A stretch of 64,000 nt of DNA from Hydrogenophaga borbori. GTDB lineage: Bacteria; Pseudomonadota; Gammaproteobacteria; Burkholderiales; Burkholderiaceae_C. The notes beneath the pieces are model-generated. The model worked only from the letters and a program-made list of their open reading frames with translations, was not told the DNA's origin and did not search any database. The number at the start of each line of letters is the position of its first letter. The first letter of the stretch is position 1. Below are positions 41,631 through 53,493 of this stretch, in pieces. The stretch covers positions 186,001 through 250,000 of the forward strand of contig NZ_QVLS01000003.1 in assembly GCF_003417535.1 (NCBI RefSeq), given 5' to 3'. A program made the position numbers and the translations under genes.

Positions 41631-42641
41631 TCAAGGCGGCGCGCTGGCCGCCTCCAGCCGCGCCAGGTAGCGCTGGCGCGTCTCCTCGTCGATGAAGCTC
41701 GCCTCGAAGCTGTTGCGCGCCAGGGCGATGACCTCCTCGCGCGACAGGCCCAGGGCCTCGACGGTCTGCACGAAGTTGGCGTTGAGGTACCCGCCGAAGT
41801 AGGCTGGGTCGTCGCTGTTGACGGTGGCGCACAGGCCCGCGTCCAGCAGGCGCTTCATCGGATGCTCGCGCAGGTCTTTCACGACGCAGAGCTTGAGGTT
41901 GGACAGCGGACAGACCGTGAGCGGCGTGCGTCGGCGCGCCAGCTCGGCGACCAGCGCGGGGTCGTCCAGGCAGCGCACGCCGTGGTCGATGCGCTCGGCC
42001 TTCAGGTCGTCCAGCGCGCCCCAGATGTAGGCCGGCGGCCCCTCCTCGCCCGCGTGCGCCACGACGTGCAGGCCCAGCTCGCGGCAGCGCGCGAACACGC
42101 GCGAGAACTTGCTCGGCGGGTGGCCCAGCTCGCTCGAGTCCAGGCCGACGCCGACGAAGTGCTGGCGGTACGGCAAGGCCGCTTCCAGCGTGGCGAAGGC
42201 CTCTTCTTCGCTGAGGTGGCGCAGGAAGCACAGGATGAGCCGGCTGGAGATGCCCAGCTCGGCCTGCGCCCATTCGCAGGCGCGCTGCAACCCACCGATG
42301 ACCACGCCGATGTCCACGCCGCGCGCGGTATGCGTCTGCGGGTCGAAGAACAGCTCGGCGTGGATCACGCGGTCGGCGTAGGCGCGCTGGAAGTAGGCCC
42401 AGGCCATGTCGAAGAAGTCGACCTCGTGCAGCAGCACGCTGGCGCCCGCGTAGTAGATGTCGAGGAAGCTCTGCAGATTGGTGAAAGCGTAGGCCTCGCG
42501 CAGGGCCTCCACGCCGTGGTACGGCAGCTTCACGCCGTTGCGCTGCGCCAACGCGAAGATCAGCTCGGGTTCGAGCGAGCCTTCGATGTGGATGTGCAGC
42601 TCGGCCTTGGGCAGGTGGGCGGCGAGTTCGGCAGGCGACAT
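41631..42641 (-). CDS. add: adenosine deaminase (or adenine deaminase-like)
   Basis: 336 residues. Zinc ligands: [16 protein letters not shown] (His16, His18), [14 protein letters not shown], and [10 protein letters not shown] with the catalytic Asp; [12 protein letters not shown] lies between. The family converts adenosine (or adenine) to inosine (or hypoxanthine). The [11 protein letters not shown] motif and PPSKF are frequent in the adenine-deaminase branch of this family, so the substrate may be adenine. The ATG at 42641 lies one or two bases from the Rieske gene stop (42644), indicating an operon. Confidence 0.9.
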   Translation of the reverse strand: MSPAELAAHLPKAELHIHIEGSLEPELIFALAQRNGVKLPYHGVEALREAYAFTNLQSFLDIYYAGASVLLHEVDFFDMAWAYFQRAYADRVIHAELFFDPQTHTARGVDIGVVIGGLQRACEWAQAELGISSRLILCFLRHLSEEEAFATLEAALPYRQHFVGVGLDSSELGHPPSKFSRVFARCRELGLHVVAHAGEEGPPAYIWGALDDLKAERIDHGVRCLDDPALVAELARRRTPLTVCPLSNLKLCVVKDLREHPMKRLLDAGLCATVNSDDPAYFGGYLNANFVQTVEALGLSREEVIALARNSFEASFIDEETRQRYLARLEAASAPP

Positions 42642-42643
42642 GG

Positions 42644-43639
42644 TCAGCAGGTTCCCAGGGCAATGCCCAGTCGTTGGAGGTAGCGGCGGTAGGCACTGCT
42701 CACGCGGTCGGCGGGGCCGTGCACTTCGGCCACGCGGGCGGTGCGGCCGATCGGCAGCGCCTTGGGCGTCTGGGACTCCACCACCGGCCGGTCCTGCGCG
42801 AACACCGTGTCCTGGAAATCGACCAGCGCCTCGTCGCTGGAGCGGTCGTTCTGCGTGGCCATCACGAACCAGGCGGTGCAGGCTTCGTCGCCATCGGGCC
42901 GGATGAACAGGGCAATGGCGTTGCGCACCGGGTCGCCGTCGCTGGCGTCCTTGCGCAGCAGGGCGGCGTAGGGGTGCGACACCTCGTAGGCGTAGTCCAC
43001 CCAGGCGCCGCCGCCGGCCTCGGCGTAGCCGCGCGGCTGCCAGGCGCGCGCCTTGAGCACCTGAAGGCCTTGCGGGCTTTCGCTGACCACGCCGCCGAGC
43101 ACCTGCGCGTGGCCGCGTTCGCCCAGCCAGCCCTCGTGCACGAAGCCGAAGTGGCTCAGGTCCAGGAAGTTTTCCACCAGGCGCGGCGCGCTGGTGGCCA
43201 CCGCGTACGGCCCGCAGACCACACGGCGCCAGCCGGGGTCCCCGGCCTCGGCGAAGGCGGGTGGCGCGTCGGGCAGGCCGGCCGCCGGCGCGTCCAGCCG
43301 CACCCACACCAGGCCGTGCGCTTCGCGCGCCTCGAAGGCCGTGGTCGCGTGGCCCACGGGCGGCTGGAAATCGGGCGAGGCCGGCACGTGGCGGCAGCGT
43401 CCCCCGGCCTCGAACTGCCAGCCGTGGTACGGGCATTCCAGGCGCGGCCCCTGCACGGTGGTGAGCACGCGCCCGAGCGACAGGCGCGCGCCGCGGTGCG
43501 GGCAGCGGTCGGCCCAGGCGTGCACCGCGCCGTGGTCGCGCCACAGCACCAGGGACTCGCCGAGCAGGCCCAGGCCCAGCGGCGCCTCGCGCAGCGTGTG
43601 CGAGGCCAGCACGGGATGCCAGAGTTGACGTTCGATCAT
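42644..43639 (-). CDS. Rieske [2Fe-2S] non-haem iron oxygenase (VanA/HpxD-like)
   Basis: 331 residues. Rieske ligands: [11 protein letters not shown] (Cys46, His48) and CPYHGWQFE (Cys69, His72). The mononuclear iron site is [17 protein letters not shown] with Asp and two His near residues 165-180, as in aromatic-ring/O-demethylase oxygenases. No reductase is encoded nearby. In Klebsiella a Rieske oxygenase (HpxD) takes part in purine oxidation; co-transcription with a deaminase in a purine locus suggests a like role here (inference). The ATG at 43639 is chosen; upstream in-frame codons overlap a terminator. Confidence 0.85.
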   Translation of the reverse strand: MIERQLWHPVLASHTLREAPLGLGLLGESLVLWRDHGAVHAWADRCPHRGARLSLGRVLTTVQGPRLECPYHGWQFEAGGRCRHVPASPDFQPPVGHATTAFEAREAHGLVWVRLDAPAAGLPDAPPAFAEAGDPGWRRVVCGPYAVATSAPRLVENFLDLSHFGFVHEGWLGERGHAQVLGGVVSESPQGLQVLKARAWQPRGYAEAGGGAWVDYAYEVSHPYAALLRKDASDGDPVRNAIALFIRPDGDEACTAWFVMATQNDRSSDEALVDFQDTVFAQDRPVVESQTPKALPIGRTARVAEVHGPADRVSSAYRRYLQRLGIALGTC

Positions 43640-43646
43640 GGTCCTC

Positions 43647-43674
43647 AAAAACAAAAGCTGCCCGAAGGCAGCTT
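43647..43674 (-). terminator. Rho-independent terminator after the nucleoside-binding lipoprotein gene
   Basis: On the minus strand AAGCTGCC-TTCG-GGCAGCTT is followed by TTGTTTTT. It ends the ABC operon just 8 bases upstream of the Rieske gene start. Confidence 0.85.
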
Positions 43675-43735
43675 GCTGGCACGCCAAGCACCGGAGGCGT
43701 TGCGAGCGGGTGCCAGGCCAGGCGGACGGAGCACA

Positions 43736-43769
43736 GGAACCGGAACGTACTCTCCGTACGTGAGGATCC
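43736..43769. other. extended hairpin in the gap between the BMP and Rieske genes
   Basis: ACGTAC-TCTCC-GTACGT is a perfect 6-bp dyad, and the outer GGAACC / GGATCC pair at five of six positions, giving a longer stem. It lies in the 174-base gap that otherwise holds the terminator at 43647. It could be a processing or mRNA-stability element for the upstream transcript; I know of no named class. Confidence 0.4.
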
Positions 43770-43813
43770 CGAGCACCGCCCAGCGGCGCATGGCGCCCGC
43801 GCAGTCGCCGATC

Positions 43814-44968
43814 TCAGTTCGGCAGCTTGCCTTCCACGCCTTTGACATAGAACTTGATGCCCCCCAGGAAAGCGTCGTCCGCCTTCTGGTCCTTGGCCAG
43901 CACTTCCTTGCCGGCCTGGTCCTGGATGGGACCGGTCCAGGGGTGGAAGCTGCCGTCCTTCAGGCCGGCCTTGATGGTGTCGATCTTGGCCTTGGTCTCG
44001 GCCGGCACGTCGTCGGCGATGGAGACCATGTCGATCGCGCCTTCCTTGTGGCCCCACCACACGCCGCCGGTGCTCCAGGTGCCTTCCAGCACGTCCTTGG
44101 TGGCCTTGATGTAGTACGGGCCCCAGTTGATGACGGCCGAACCCAGGTGGGCCTTGGGACCGTAGGCGGTCATGTCCGAGTCCCAGCCGAAGGCGCGCTT
44201 GCCGGCCTTCTCGGCGGTCTGCAGCACGGCCGACGAGTCGGTGTTCTGGAACAGGATGTCGGCGCCGCCGTTGAGCAGCGAGGTCGCGGCCTCGGTCTCC
44301 TTGGGCGGATCGAACCAGCCGTTCACCCAGACCACCTTGGTCTTGATCTTCGGGTTCACCGACTGCGCGCCCAGCGTGAAGCTGTTGATGTTGCGGATCA
44401 CCTCGGGGATGGGGATGGAAGCCACCACGCCCAGGGTGTTGGTCTTGGTCATGGAGCCCGCGATCACGCCGGCCATGTAGGCGCCCTCGTAGGTGCGGCT
44501 GTCGTAGGTGCGCATGTTCTCGGCCGTCTTGTAGCCGGTGGCGTGCTCGAACTTCACGTCCTTGAAGTCGGCGGCGACCTTGAGCATGGGCTCCATGTAG
44601 CCGAAGGTGGTGCCGAAGATGAGCTTGTTGCCGTTGGACGCCATGTCGCGGATCACGCGTTCGGCGTCGGCGCTCTCGGGCACGCTCTCCACGAAGGTGG
44701 TCTTGATCTTGTCGCCGAACTCGGCTTCCAGCGCCTTGCGGCCGTTGTCGTGCGCGAAGGTCCAGCCGCCGTCGCCCACCGGGCCGACGTAGGCGAAAGC
44801 GATCTTCAGCGGCTCGGGCGCGGGCGCGGCGGCGGTGGGCGCGGCCGGCGCCGGGGCGGGCGCGGGCGCGGCGGCCTCTTCCTTCTTGCCGCAGCCGATC
44901 AGCACGGCGGCGGCCAGCGCGCTCATCGCGGCGACCTTGAACAGGGAACGCTTGTGGAGGTCTGTCAT
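43814..44968 (-). CDS. BMP-family nucleoside-binding lipoprotein of the ABC importer, paralog 1
   Basis: 384 residues. Lipoprotein signal [20 protein letters not shown] then IGCGKKEE, and an Ala/Pro linker ([19 protein letters not shown]). PF02608 body: [60 protein letters not shown] and [20 protein letters not shown]. It is the binding protein of the importer encoded upstream (permeases at 45059 and 45982, ATPase at 47027) and probably takes purine nucleosides. The ATG at 44968 has an AGGAAA site. Confidence 0.93.
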   Translation of the reverse strand: MTDLHKRSLFKVAAMSALAAAVLIGCGKKEEAAAPAPAPAPAAPTAAAPAPEPLKIAFAYVGPVGDGGWTFAHDNGRKALEAEFGDKIKTTFVESVPESADAERVIRDMASNGNKLIFGTTFGYMEPMLKVAADFKDVKFEHATGYKTAENMRTYDSRTYEGAYMAGVIAGSMTKTNTLGVVASIPIPEVIRNINSFTLGAQSVNPKIKTKVVWVNGWFDPPKETEAATSLLNGGADILFQNTDSSAVLQTAEKAGKRAFGWDSDMTAYGPKAHLGSAVINWGPYYIKATKDVLEGTWSTGGVWWGHKEGAIDMVSIADDVPAETKAKIDTIKAGLKDGSFHPWTGPIQDQAGKEVLAKDQKADDAFLGGIKFYVKGVEGKLPN

Positions 44969-45058
44969 GGGTTTCCTCGGGTGTCGACGGTTGGGTGAAT
45001 CGGTCCGGTGCGGGCGCCGCGGCTCCACCCCGGTGGGGCATTCAAGGTGACACGCAAA

Positions 45059-45979
45059 TTATGACCCCGGGTAGAACGGTTTCCCGATCGACGAGGGCAT
45101 GTTCACTCGGATCCAGGTCGGGTTGCGCGAAATCAGCACCAGCACCACCACGGTGGCCAGGTAAGGCAGCATGGTCAGGAACTGGCTGGGGATCTGCAGG
45201 CCGATGGCCTGCAGGTGGAACTGCAGCATGGTGACGCCGCCGAACAGGTAGGCGCCGAGCAGCACGCGCGCGGGCCGCCAGGTGGCGAAGGTGGTCAGCG
45301 CCAGGGCGATCCAGCCTTTGCCGGCAATCATGCCCTCCACCCACAGCGGCGTGTACACGGTGGACACGTAGGCGCCCGCCAGGCCGCACAGGGCGCCGCC
45401 GGCCATCACCGCCAGCAGGCGAATGCGCCGCACCGGGTAGCCCAGGGCGTGCGCCGACTCGGGGCTTTCGCCGACGCTGCGCAGCACCAGGCCGGCGCGC
45501 GTGCGGTACAGGAACCAGATCAGCCCCAGCGCCATGGCCACGCAGGCGTAGACCATGGGGTGGTGGCGAAACAGCGCCGCGCCCAGCCAGGGGATGTCCG
45601 CCAGGCCGGGGATGGCCCAGCGCACCTGCTCGGGCAGGGTGGCCTGCACGTAGCCCGTGCCCGCGAAGGCCGAGAAACCCGCGCCGAACAGGCTGAGCGC
45701 CAGGCCCGTGGCGTACTGGTTGGTGTTGAGCCAGATCACCAGCACGCCGAAGAGGGCCGCGAGCAGCGCGCCCGCGCCCATGCCCGCCAGGAAGCCCAGC
45801 CAGCTGCTGCCCGTGTGCACCACGGTGGCGAAGCCCGCCAGCGCGGCGCAGAGCATCATGCCCTCGGCGCCCAGGTTGACGATGCCGGCCTTCTCGTTGA
45901 TCAGCAGGCCCAGCGAGGCGATGGCCAGCACGGTGCCCGCGTTCAGCGTGGCGGCGATGAGCAGTGCGTAGGATTCCAT
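45059..45979 (-). CDS. ABC transporter permease (nucleoside importer, NupQ/YufQ type)
   Basis: 306 residues, about eight to nine hydrophobic spans. BPD_transp_2 marks: ESYALLIAATLNAGTVLAIA, INEKAGIVNLGAEGMMLCAA, WLNTNQYATGLALSLFGAGF and GLAGAYVSTVYTPLWVEGMI. It pairs with the larger permease encoded two bases upstream (stop 45982, start 45979), and 90 bases separate it from the binding protein gene. Confidence 0.94.
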   Translation of the reverse strand: MESYALLIAATLNAGTVLAIASLGLLINEKAGIVNLGAEGMMLCAALAGFATVVHTGSSWLGFLAGMGAGALLAALFGVLVIWLNTNQYATGLALSLFGAGFSAFAGTGYVQATLPEQVRWAIPGLADIPWLGAALFRHHPMVYACVAMALGLIWFLYRTRAGLVLRSVGESPESAHALGYPVRRIRLLAVMAGGALCGLAGAYVSTVYTPLWVEGMIAGKGWIALALTTFATWRPARVLLGAYLFGGVTMLQFHLQAIGLQIPSQFLTMLPYLATVVVLVLISRNPTWIRVNMPSSIGKPFYPGS

Positions 45980-45981
45980 GC

Positions 45982-47040
45982 TCAGCCTTTCTTCCAGCGC
46001 ACGCGGTACGCGATGAGCGTGTCGCAGGCCAGCAGCGAGAACAGCAGCAGGCCCTGGAACACGCCGGTGATGGACTTGGGCAGGCCCAGGCGCGACTGCG
46101 CCAGTTCGCCGCCGATGTAGAACATGCTCATGAGCACGGCCGAGAACACGATGCCCACCGGGTGCAGCCGCCCCACGAAGGCCACGATGATGGCCGCGAA
46201 GCCGTAGCCCGCCGGCACGTAGGGCGTGAGCTGGCCGATGGGGCCGGCGACCTCGAAGGCCCCGGCCATGCCCGCCGCGCCACCCGAGGTGAGCAGCGCC
46301 ACCCACAGCGCCTTGCGCGAGGAAAAGCCCGCGTAGCGCGAGGCCATGGGCGCCAGCCCGCCCACGGTCTGGGCATAGCCCGAGACCGTGCGGAACAGGA
46401 ACAGCCACACGCCGGCCACGCCCAGCAGCGCGAACAGCAGGCCGATGTTCACGCGCGAGCCGTCCATCAGGCGCGGCATCTGCGCCACCCGCTCGAAGGT
46501 CTTGGTCTGCGGAAAGTTGTAGCCCGCCGGGTCTTTCCAGGGGCCGTAGACCAGGTAGTTGAGCACCTGCACCGCCACGTAGACCAGCATCAGGCTCACC
46601 AGGATTTCGTTGGCGTTGAAGCGGTCGCGCAGCAGCGCGGTGATGCCGGCCCACAACATGCCGCCCAGCATGCCCGCCAGGATCACGGCCGGCACGATCC
46701 ACAACCCCGTGCCCTTGTCCGCGGTGAGCGCCACGCCCCCGGCGAACACCGCGCCGATGATGTACTGCCCCTCGGCGCCGATGTTCCAGACGTTGGAGCG
46801 GAAGCACACCGCCAGGCCCAGGGCGATGATCAGCAGCGGCGTGGCCTTCACCAGCAGCTCGGAGAGGGCATAGGTGCTCTTGATGGGCTCCCAGAAGAAC
46901 ACCTGCAGGCCGCGCACCGGGTCCTTGCCCAGCACCTCGAACAGGGCGATGCCGATCAGCACCGTGATGGCCAGCGCCAGCAGCGGCGAGGCGTAGCCCC
47001 ACAGCTTCGACGGCTGGGGACGGGCTTCAAGCCGCAGCAT
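45982..47040 (-). CDS. ABC transporter permease (nucleoside importer, NupP/YufP type)
   Basis: 352 residues, larger of the two BPD_transp_2 permeases. Spans start with WGYASPLLALAITVLIGIAL; marks include KATPLLIIALGLAVCFRSNV then WNIGAEGQYIIGAVFAGG, NANEILVSLMLVYVAVQVLN and the conserved loop GFAAIIVAFVGRLHPVGIVF. Its start overlaps the end of the ATPase gene by 14 bases. Confidence 0.94.
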   Translation of the reverse strand: MLRLEARPQPSKLWGYASPLLALAITVLIGIALFEVLGKDPVRGLQVFFWEPIKSTYALSELLVKATPLLIIALGLAVCFRSNVWNIGAEGQYIIGAVFAGGVALTADKGTGLWIVPAVILAGMLGGMLWAGITALLRDRFNANEILVSLMLVYVAVQVLNYLVYGPWKDPAGYNFPQTKTFERVAQMPRLMDGSRVNIGLLFALLGVAGVWLFLFRTVSGYAQTVGGLAPMASRYAGFSSRKALWVALLTSGGAAGMAGAFEVAGPIGQLTPYVPAGYGFAAIIVAFVGRLHPVGIVFSAVLMSMFYIGGELAQSRLGLPKSITGVFQGLLLFSLLACDTLIAYRVRWKKG

Positions 47041-48580
47041 GCGCGGTCTCCTTCTGGTTGTTGTCCCGCTCGCGCCCGGTCCACAGGCCCGACATCCATT
47101 CGCCGATGCGCTCCACCGTGGCGTCCGCGCGGTCCAGGCTGGGCGACAGGCGCCCCTTGGCGATGACGTGCAGGCGGTCGCTGATCTCGAACAGCTCCTC
47201 CAGCTCTTCGCTCACCACCAGCACCGCGCAGCCGGCGTCGCGCAGCGCCAGGATCTCGCCGCGGATCTGCGCCGCCGCCCCCACGTCCACGCCCCAGGTG
47301 GGCTGGCTGACGATCAGCAGCTTCGGCTTGGCCTCGATCTCGCGCCCGACGATGAATTTCTGCAGGTTGCCACCCGACAGCGACTTGGCCGCCGCGTCCG
47401 GCCCGTTGGCCTTGACCCGGTAGCGCTCGATGATGTCGGCGGCCTGGCGCCGCAGCGCGCCCACGCGGATCCAGCCGCCGCGGCCCACCGCGTCGCGCCG
47501 CGACAGCAGCAGGTTCTGCGCCAGCGACAGCGTGGGCACCGCGCCGCGGCCCAGCCGCTCCTCGGGCACGAAGTGCAGGCCCAGGGCGCGCCGCCGCGCG
47601 GGACCCAGCGCGGCCACGTCCCGCTCGCCCAGTCGCACGCTGCCGGCCGGGGCGCGCACGTCTTCGCCCGAGAGCGCGCGCAGCAGCTCGCCCTGGCCAT
47701 TGCCCGACACGCCAGCGATGCCCACCACCTCGCCCGCGCGCACGCTCAGCGCCACGTCCTGCAGCGCGGTGCCGAACGGGTCGTCGCTGGCCAGGGTGAG
47801 CGCGTCGACCCGCAGCACCGGCTCGCCCGCGTGCAACGGCCGGTGCGTGAGCTCGGGCGGCTCGGCGCCGATCATCAGGCGCGAGAGCGAGGCGTTGCTT
47901 TCCTCGCGCGGATCGCACACGCCAGTGACCTTGCCGCCGCGCAGCACCGTGCAGGCGGTGCACAGCTCGCGGATCTCGTGCAGCTTGTGGCTGATGTAGA
48001 GGATGCTGCAGCCCTCGGCCGCCAGCTGGCGCAGCACCACGAAGAGCTTGTCCACCGCCTGCGGCGTGAGCACCGAGGTGGGCTCGTCCAGGATCAGCAG
48101 CTGCGGGTTGGTGAGCAGCGCGCGAATGATCTCCACGCGCTGCATCTCGCCCACGGACAGGGTGTGCACCGGGCGCTCGGCGTCCACGTCCAGCCCGTAC
48201 TCGCCCGCCTTGGCGCGGATGGCCGCGCGCACCTGCGCGAGCGAGAAGGACCTGTCCAGCCCCAGCCAGACGTTCTCGGCCACGGTGATGGTGTCGAACA
48301 GGCTGAAGTGCTGGAACACCATGCTGATGCCCAGGGCGCGCGCCTCGCGCGGGTCGCGCACGTGCACGGCCTGGCCGTTGAAGCGCACCGCGCCCTCGTC
48401 GGGCTTGGCCGCGCCGTAGATGATCTTCATCAGCGTGGACTTGCCGGCGCCGTTTTCGCCCAGCACGGCGTGGATTTCGCCGGGGCGCACGCGCAGCGAG
48501 ACGCCGTCGTTGGCCACCACGCCGGGGTAGCGCTTGGTGATGCCGCTGAGTTCGAGTCGTGGGTTCTCGGCTGTGGTCAT
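47027..48580 (-). CDS. ABC transporter ATP-binding protein, two-domain (nucleoside importer, NupO/YufO type)
   Basis: 517 residues with two nucleotide-binding domains. The first is intact: Walker A GENGAGKST, Q-loop VFQHFSL, signature LSVGEMQRVEIIRAL, Walker B LLILDEPTSVLT. The second is altered as usual in this family: GVSGNGQGE replaces Walker A, signature is LSGGNLQKFIVGRE, and LLIVSQPTWGVDVG replaces a normal Walker B. The ATG at 48580 follows an AAGG site 8-11 bases upstream. It is the first gene of the importer unit, 58 bases after the LysR gene. Confidence 0.95.
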   Translation of the reverse strand: MTTAENPRLELSGITKRYPGVVANDGVSLRVRPGEIHAVLGENGAGKSTLMKIIYGAAKPDEGAVRFNGQAVHVRDPREARALGISMVFQHFSLFDTITVAENVWLGLDRSFSLAQVRAAIRAKAGEYGLDVDAERPVHTLSVGEMQRVEIIRALLTNPQLLILDEPTSVLTPQAVDKLFVVLRQLAAEGCSILYISHKLHEIRELCTACTVLRGGKVTGVCDPREESNASLSRLMIGAEPPELTHRPLHAGEPVLRVDALTLASDDPFGTALQDVALSVRAGEVVGIAGVSGNGQGELLRALSGEDVRAPAGSVRLGERDVAALGPARRRALGLHFVPEERLGRGAVPTLSLAQNLLLSRRDAVGRGGWIRVGALRRQAADIIERYRVKANGPDAAAKSLSGGNLQKFIVGREIEAKPKLLIVSQPTWGVDVGAAAQIRGEILALRDAGCAVLVVSEELEELFEISDRLHVIAKGRLSPSLDRADATVERIGEWMSGLWTGRERDNNQKETAHAAA

Positions 48581-48638
48581 GGTGAAACCTTCGCGCGGCG
48601 CGCTGCGGTGCGAGTGCCTTCGGGCGGCCGGGCGGCGC

Positions 48639-49595
48639 TCATGCGGCCTCGGCGCGGGTGGATTCGCTCGCGCGCAGCGAGGCGGCGACGGACTTGACCT
48701 GGTCACGCAGCCAGCGCCCCGCGTTGGACGCGTGGGTGCGCTCGTGCCAGAGCTGGTAATACATCATGCGGGGGAAGCTCACGGGCGGGGTCAGGATGGT
48801 CACGGGCAGCTGCTCCGTGAAACGCTCGCAGTATTGTCGACCGGTGGTGAGCACCAGCAGGCTGCCCGCCACCATGGCCGGGATCAGCCCGAAATGCGGG
48901 CAGCGCGCCGTGATGTGGCGCGTCAGGCCCAGGCCGGCCAGGTGCTCGTCGATGACGCCGCGCGCGCCCGGGTGCGTGGGCGTGGGCGCCACGTGCTCGG
49001 CGCTGAGCCAGGCCTCGACGTCCCAGCCGCGGCGCACCGCCGGGTGGTGCTTGGCCACCAGGCTCACCACCTCGTCGCCGAACAGGCGGCCCAGGTGCAG
49101 GTCGTCGGGCGGGCGCATCCAGTTGCCGATGACCACGTCCACCGTGCCCTGGGCCAGGTGGCTGCGGTAGTCGGCGTCGCTGGACAGGGGGTGGATGTCG
49201 ATGCTGGCGTTGGGCGCCTGCGCCTTGATCTGGGTGACCAGCTGAGGCAGGAACAGCGGGTCCAGGTAGTCGCTGGCGGCCAGGCTGAAGACGTGGGAGG
49301 CGGTGGCCGGGTCGAAGGCACGGGCGTCGGAGAACAGCACCTCGGCGCTGCGCAGGATGTCGGCGGCCGGCTCGATCATGCGCAGTCCGGCCACCGTGGG
49401 CACCATGCCGGCGCCCGAACGCACCAGCAGGGGGTCGCCGGCCAGCTCGCGCAGCCGCTTGAGCGCGGCACTCACCGCCGGCTGGTACATGCCCAGCTTG
49501 ATGGCCGCGCGCGACACGCTGCGCTCCGTGAGCACGGTGTGCAGCACACGGATCAGGTGCAGGTCGATGCGTTCGAACATGGGGCCGTATTTCAT
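48639..49595 (-). CDS. LysR-family transcriptional regulator of the purine locus
   Basis: 318 residues. DNA-binding N-terminus: DLHLIRVLHTVLTERSVSRA and IKLGMYQPAVSAALKRLREL, the winged helix of LysR proteins. The remainder is a substrate-binding-like effector domain (HVFSLAASDYLDPLFLPQLV). It lies between divergent xdhAB and the co-directional importer genes, so it probably controls both in response to a purine (inference). The 94-base gap to xdhA holds repeated CATA/TATG half-sites. Confidence 0.93.
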   Translation of the reverse strand: MKYGPMFERIDLHLIRVLHTVLTERSVSRAAIKLGMYQPAVSAALKRLRELAGDPLLVRSGAGMVPTVAGLRMIEPAADILRSAEVLFSDARAFDPATASHVFSLAASDYLDPLFLPQLVTQIKAQAPNASIDIHPLSSDADYRSHLAQGTVDVVIGNWMRPPDDLHLGRLFGDEVVSLVAKHHPAVRRGWDVEAWLSAEHVAPTPTHPGARGVIDEHLAGLGLTRHITARCPHFGLIPAMVAGSLLVLTTGRQYCERFTEQLPVTILTPPVSFPRMMYYQLWHERTHASNAGRWLRDQVKSVAASLRASESTRAEAA

Positions 49596-49635
49596 GGCGC
49601 AGTCGGCTTCAGTGGCATCGGATGGAAGGCATTGG

Positions 49636-49683
49636 CGGCATACGCCCAAGCATATGACGTGCCGTGCCGGTATGGGTATGCTG
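49636..49683. promoter_or_regulatory. candidate LysR-control region between the regulator and xdhA
   Basis: The stretch holds CATAC (49639), GCATATG (49650), GGTATG (49669) and GTATGC (49676), a cluster of CATA/TATG half-sites in opposing orientation that is rare in this GC-rich DNA. LysR proteins often bind such loose dyads in divergent gaps. No precise site can be fixed by eye. Confidence 0.35.
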
Positions 49684-49689
49684 GTCCGC

Positions 49690-51173
<1,484 letters not shown>

Positions 51174-51177
<4 letters not shown>

Positions 51178-53480
51178 ACGCCCCCGACACCGCCCTGCTG
51201 CAGCGCCAGGCCACCAGCGCCGCTGGCGCCTCGCGCTTCCACGAAAGCGCGCGCGCCCAGGTGGCCGGCGCCGCCACCTACATCGACGACATCCCCGAGG
51301 CGCGCGGCACCCTGCACGCCGCGCCTGTCTGTTCGCCCGTGGCGCATGGCCGCCTGAGCGGCTTCGACACCGCCGCGGCCCTCGCCCTGCCCGGCGTGCG
51401 CGCCTTCGTCGGCGCGGCCGACGTACCCGGCGACCCCATCCTCGCCGCCTTCGGCCACGACGAGCCCGTGTTCGCGCGGGACTCGGTGCAGTTCCTGGGC
51501 CAGGTGATGGGCCTGATCGTGGCCGACGACGCCATGACCGCGCGCCGTGCCGCCCGCCTGGTCAAGCCCCGCATCGAGCCCCTGCACCCCGTGCTGAGCG
51601 TGCACGAGGCGCACGAGCTCAAAAGCTATGTGCTGCCGCCCGTGCACGTGGCGCGCGGCGACGCCGCCGCCGCACTGGCGCGCGCGCCGCACACCCTCGA
51701 CGGCGAATTCGAGGTCGGCGGCCAGGAGCACTTCTACCTGGAAGGCCAGATCGCCTACGCGCTGCCGCTGGAGCAGAACCAGTGGTGGATCCACAGCAGC
51801 ACCCAGCACCCCGGCGAGGTGCAGCACTGGGTGGCGCACGCCCTGGGCATCCCCATCCACGCGGTGACGGTGGAGTGCCGGCGCATGGGCGGCGGCTTCG
51901 GTGGCAAGGAAACCCAGGCCGGCCACCTGGCCGTGTGGGCCGCGCTGGCCGCGCGCAAGACCGGGCACCCGGTCAAGCTGCGGCTGGACCGCGACGACGA
52001 CTTCATGGTCACCGGCAAGCGCCACCCCTTCGCCTACCGCTACCGCGTGGGCTTCGACGACAGCGGCCGCCTGAGCGGCCTGCGCATCGTGATGCTGGCC
52101 AACTGCGGCTTCAGCGCCGACCTCTCGGGCCCGGTCGCGGACCGCGCCATCTTCCACTGCGACAACGCCTACTTCCTGGAAGACGTCGCGATCGACTCCT
52201 TCCGCTGCAAGACGAACACCCAGAGCCACACCGCCTTCCGCGGCTTCGGCGGACCACAGGGCGTGATCGCCATCGAACGCATCCTCGGTGACGTCGCGCG
52301 CCACCTCGGCCTCGACCCACTCCAGGTGCGTCTGCGCAACCTCTACGGCATGGGCGAACGCGACCAGACGCACTACGACATGAAGGTGGAGGACAACATC
52401 CTCGAACCGCTCATGACGGCGCTCGCGCGCAGCGCGGACTACGGACGCCGCCGCGCCGCCATCGAGGCCTTCAACGCCCGCAGCCCGGTCATCAAGAAAG
52501 GCATCGCGCTCACGCCGGTGAAGTTCGGCATCAGCTTCACCGCCACCCTGTTCAACCAGGCGGGCGCGCTGGTGCATGTCTACACCGACGGCAGCGTGAT
52601 GGTGAACCACGGCGGCACCGAGATGGGCCAGGGCCTGAACACCAAGGTCGCGCAGATCGTGGCCGACGAGCTGGGCGTGCCCTTCGAGCGGATCATCGCC
52701 ACCGCGGCCGACACCAGCAAGGTGCCCAACGCCAGCGCCACCGCCGCCAGCAGCGGCACCGACCTGAACGGGCGCGCCGCGCAGTTCGCCGCGCGCCACG
52801 TGCGCGACAACCTGGCGGCCTTCGTCGCCGGCCTGGACGGCTGCGGCGCGGGCGCGGTGCGCTTCCTGGGCGGCGATGTCATCACCCCCAAGAGCACGCG
52901 CCGCTTCGAGGAGGTGGTGAACGCGGCCTACGCCAACCGCATCCAGCTCTGGAGCGACGGCTTCTACCGCACGCCCAAGATCCACTACGACAAGCTGACC
53001 ATGAAGGGGCGGCCCTTCTACTACTTCGCCTACGGCGCGGCCTGCAGCGAGGTGGCCATCGACACCCTCACCGGCGAGAGCCGCGTGCTGGCCGTGGACA
53101 TCCTGCACGACGTGGGCCACAGCATCAACCCGGCCATCGACATCGGCCAGATCGAGGGCGGCTTCATCCAGGGCATGGGCTGGCTGACCACGGAGCAGCT
53201 GGTGTGGAACCACAAGGGCTACCTGCAGACCCACGCCCCCAGCACCTACAAGATCCCCACCGCGGGCGACCTGCCGCCGCGCTGGAACATCGACCTCTGG
53301 CCCGAAGCCAACCGCGAGGACAACGTGCACGGCAGCAAGGCCGTGGGCGAACCGCCGTTCATGCTGGCAATCAGCGTCTACGAGGCGCTGCGGGACGCGG
53401 TGGCGCAGGCCGGCGGCGACCCCGAGGCGATGAACGCGCCGGCGACGGCGGAAGAGGTCCTGAAGGCCCTGGGCGGCTGA
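51174..53480 (+). CDS. xdhB: xanthine dehydrogenase large subunit (molybdopterin domain)
   Basis: 768 residues. Mo-pterin motifs: GQEHFYLEGQIAYALPLEQN, MGGGFGGKETQAGHLAVWAA, SHTAFRGFGGPQGVIAIERI, HGGTEMGQGLNTKVAQIVAD, and the catalytic Glu in KAVGEPPFMLAISVYEALRD. The enzyme is cytosolic. Its start overlaps the xdhA stop, so subunits are made in step. Downstream is a convergent PhyH gene rather than xdhC, which usually follows to insert the sulfurated cofactor. Confidence 0.97.
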
Positions 53481-53493
53481 CGCTGCGGCGCCC

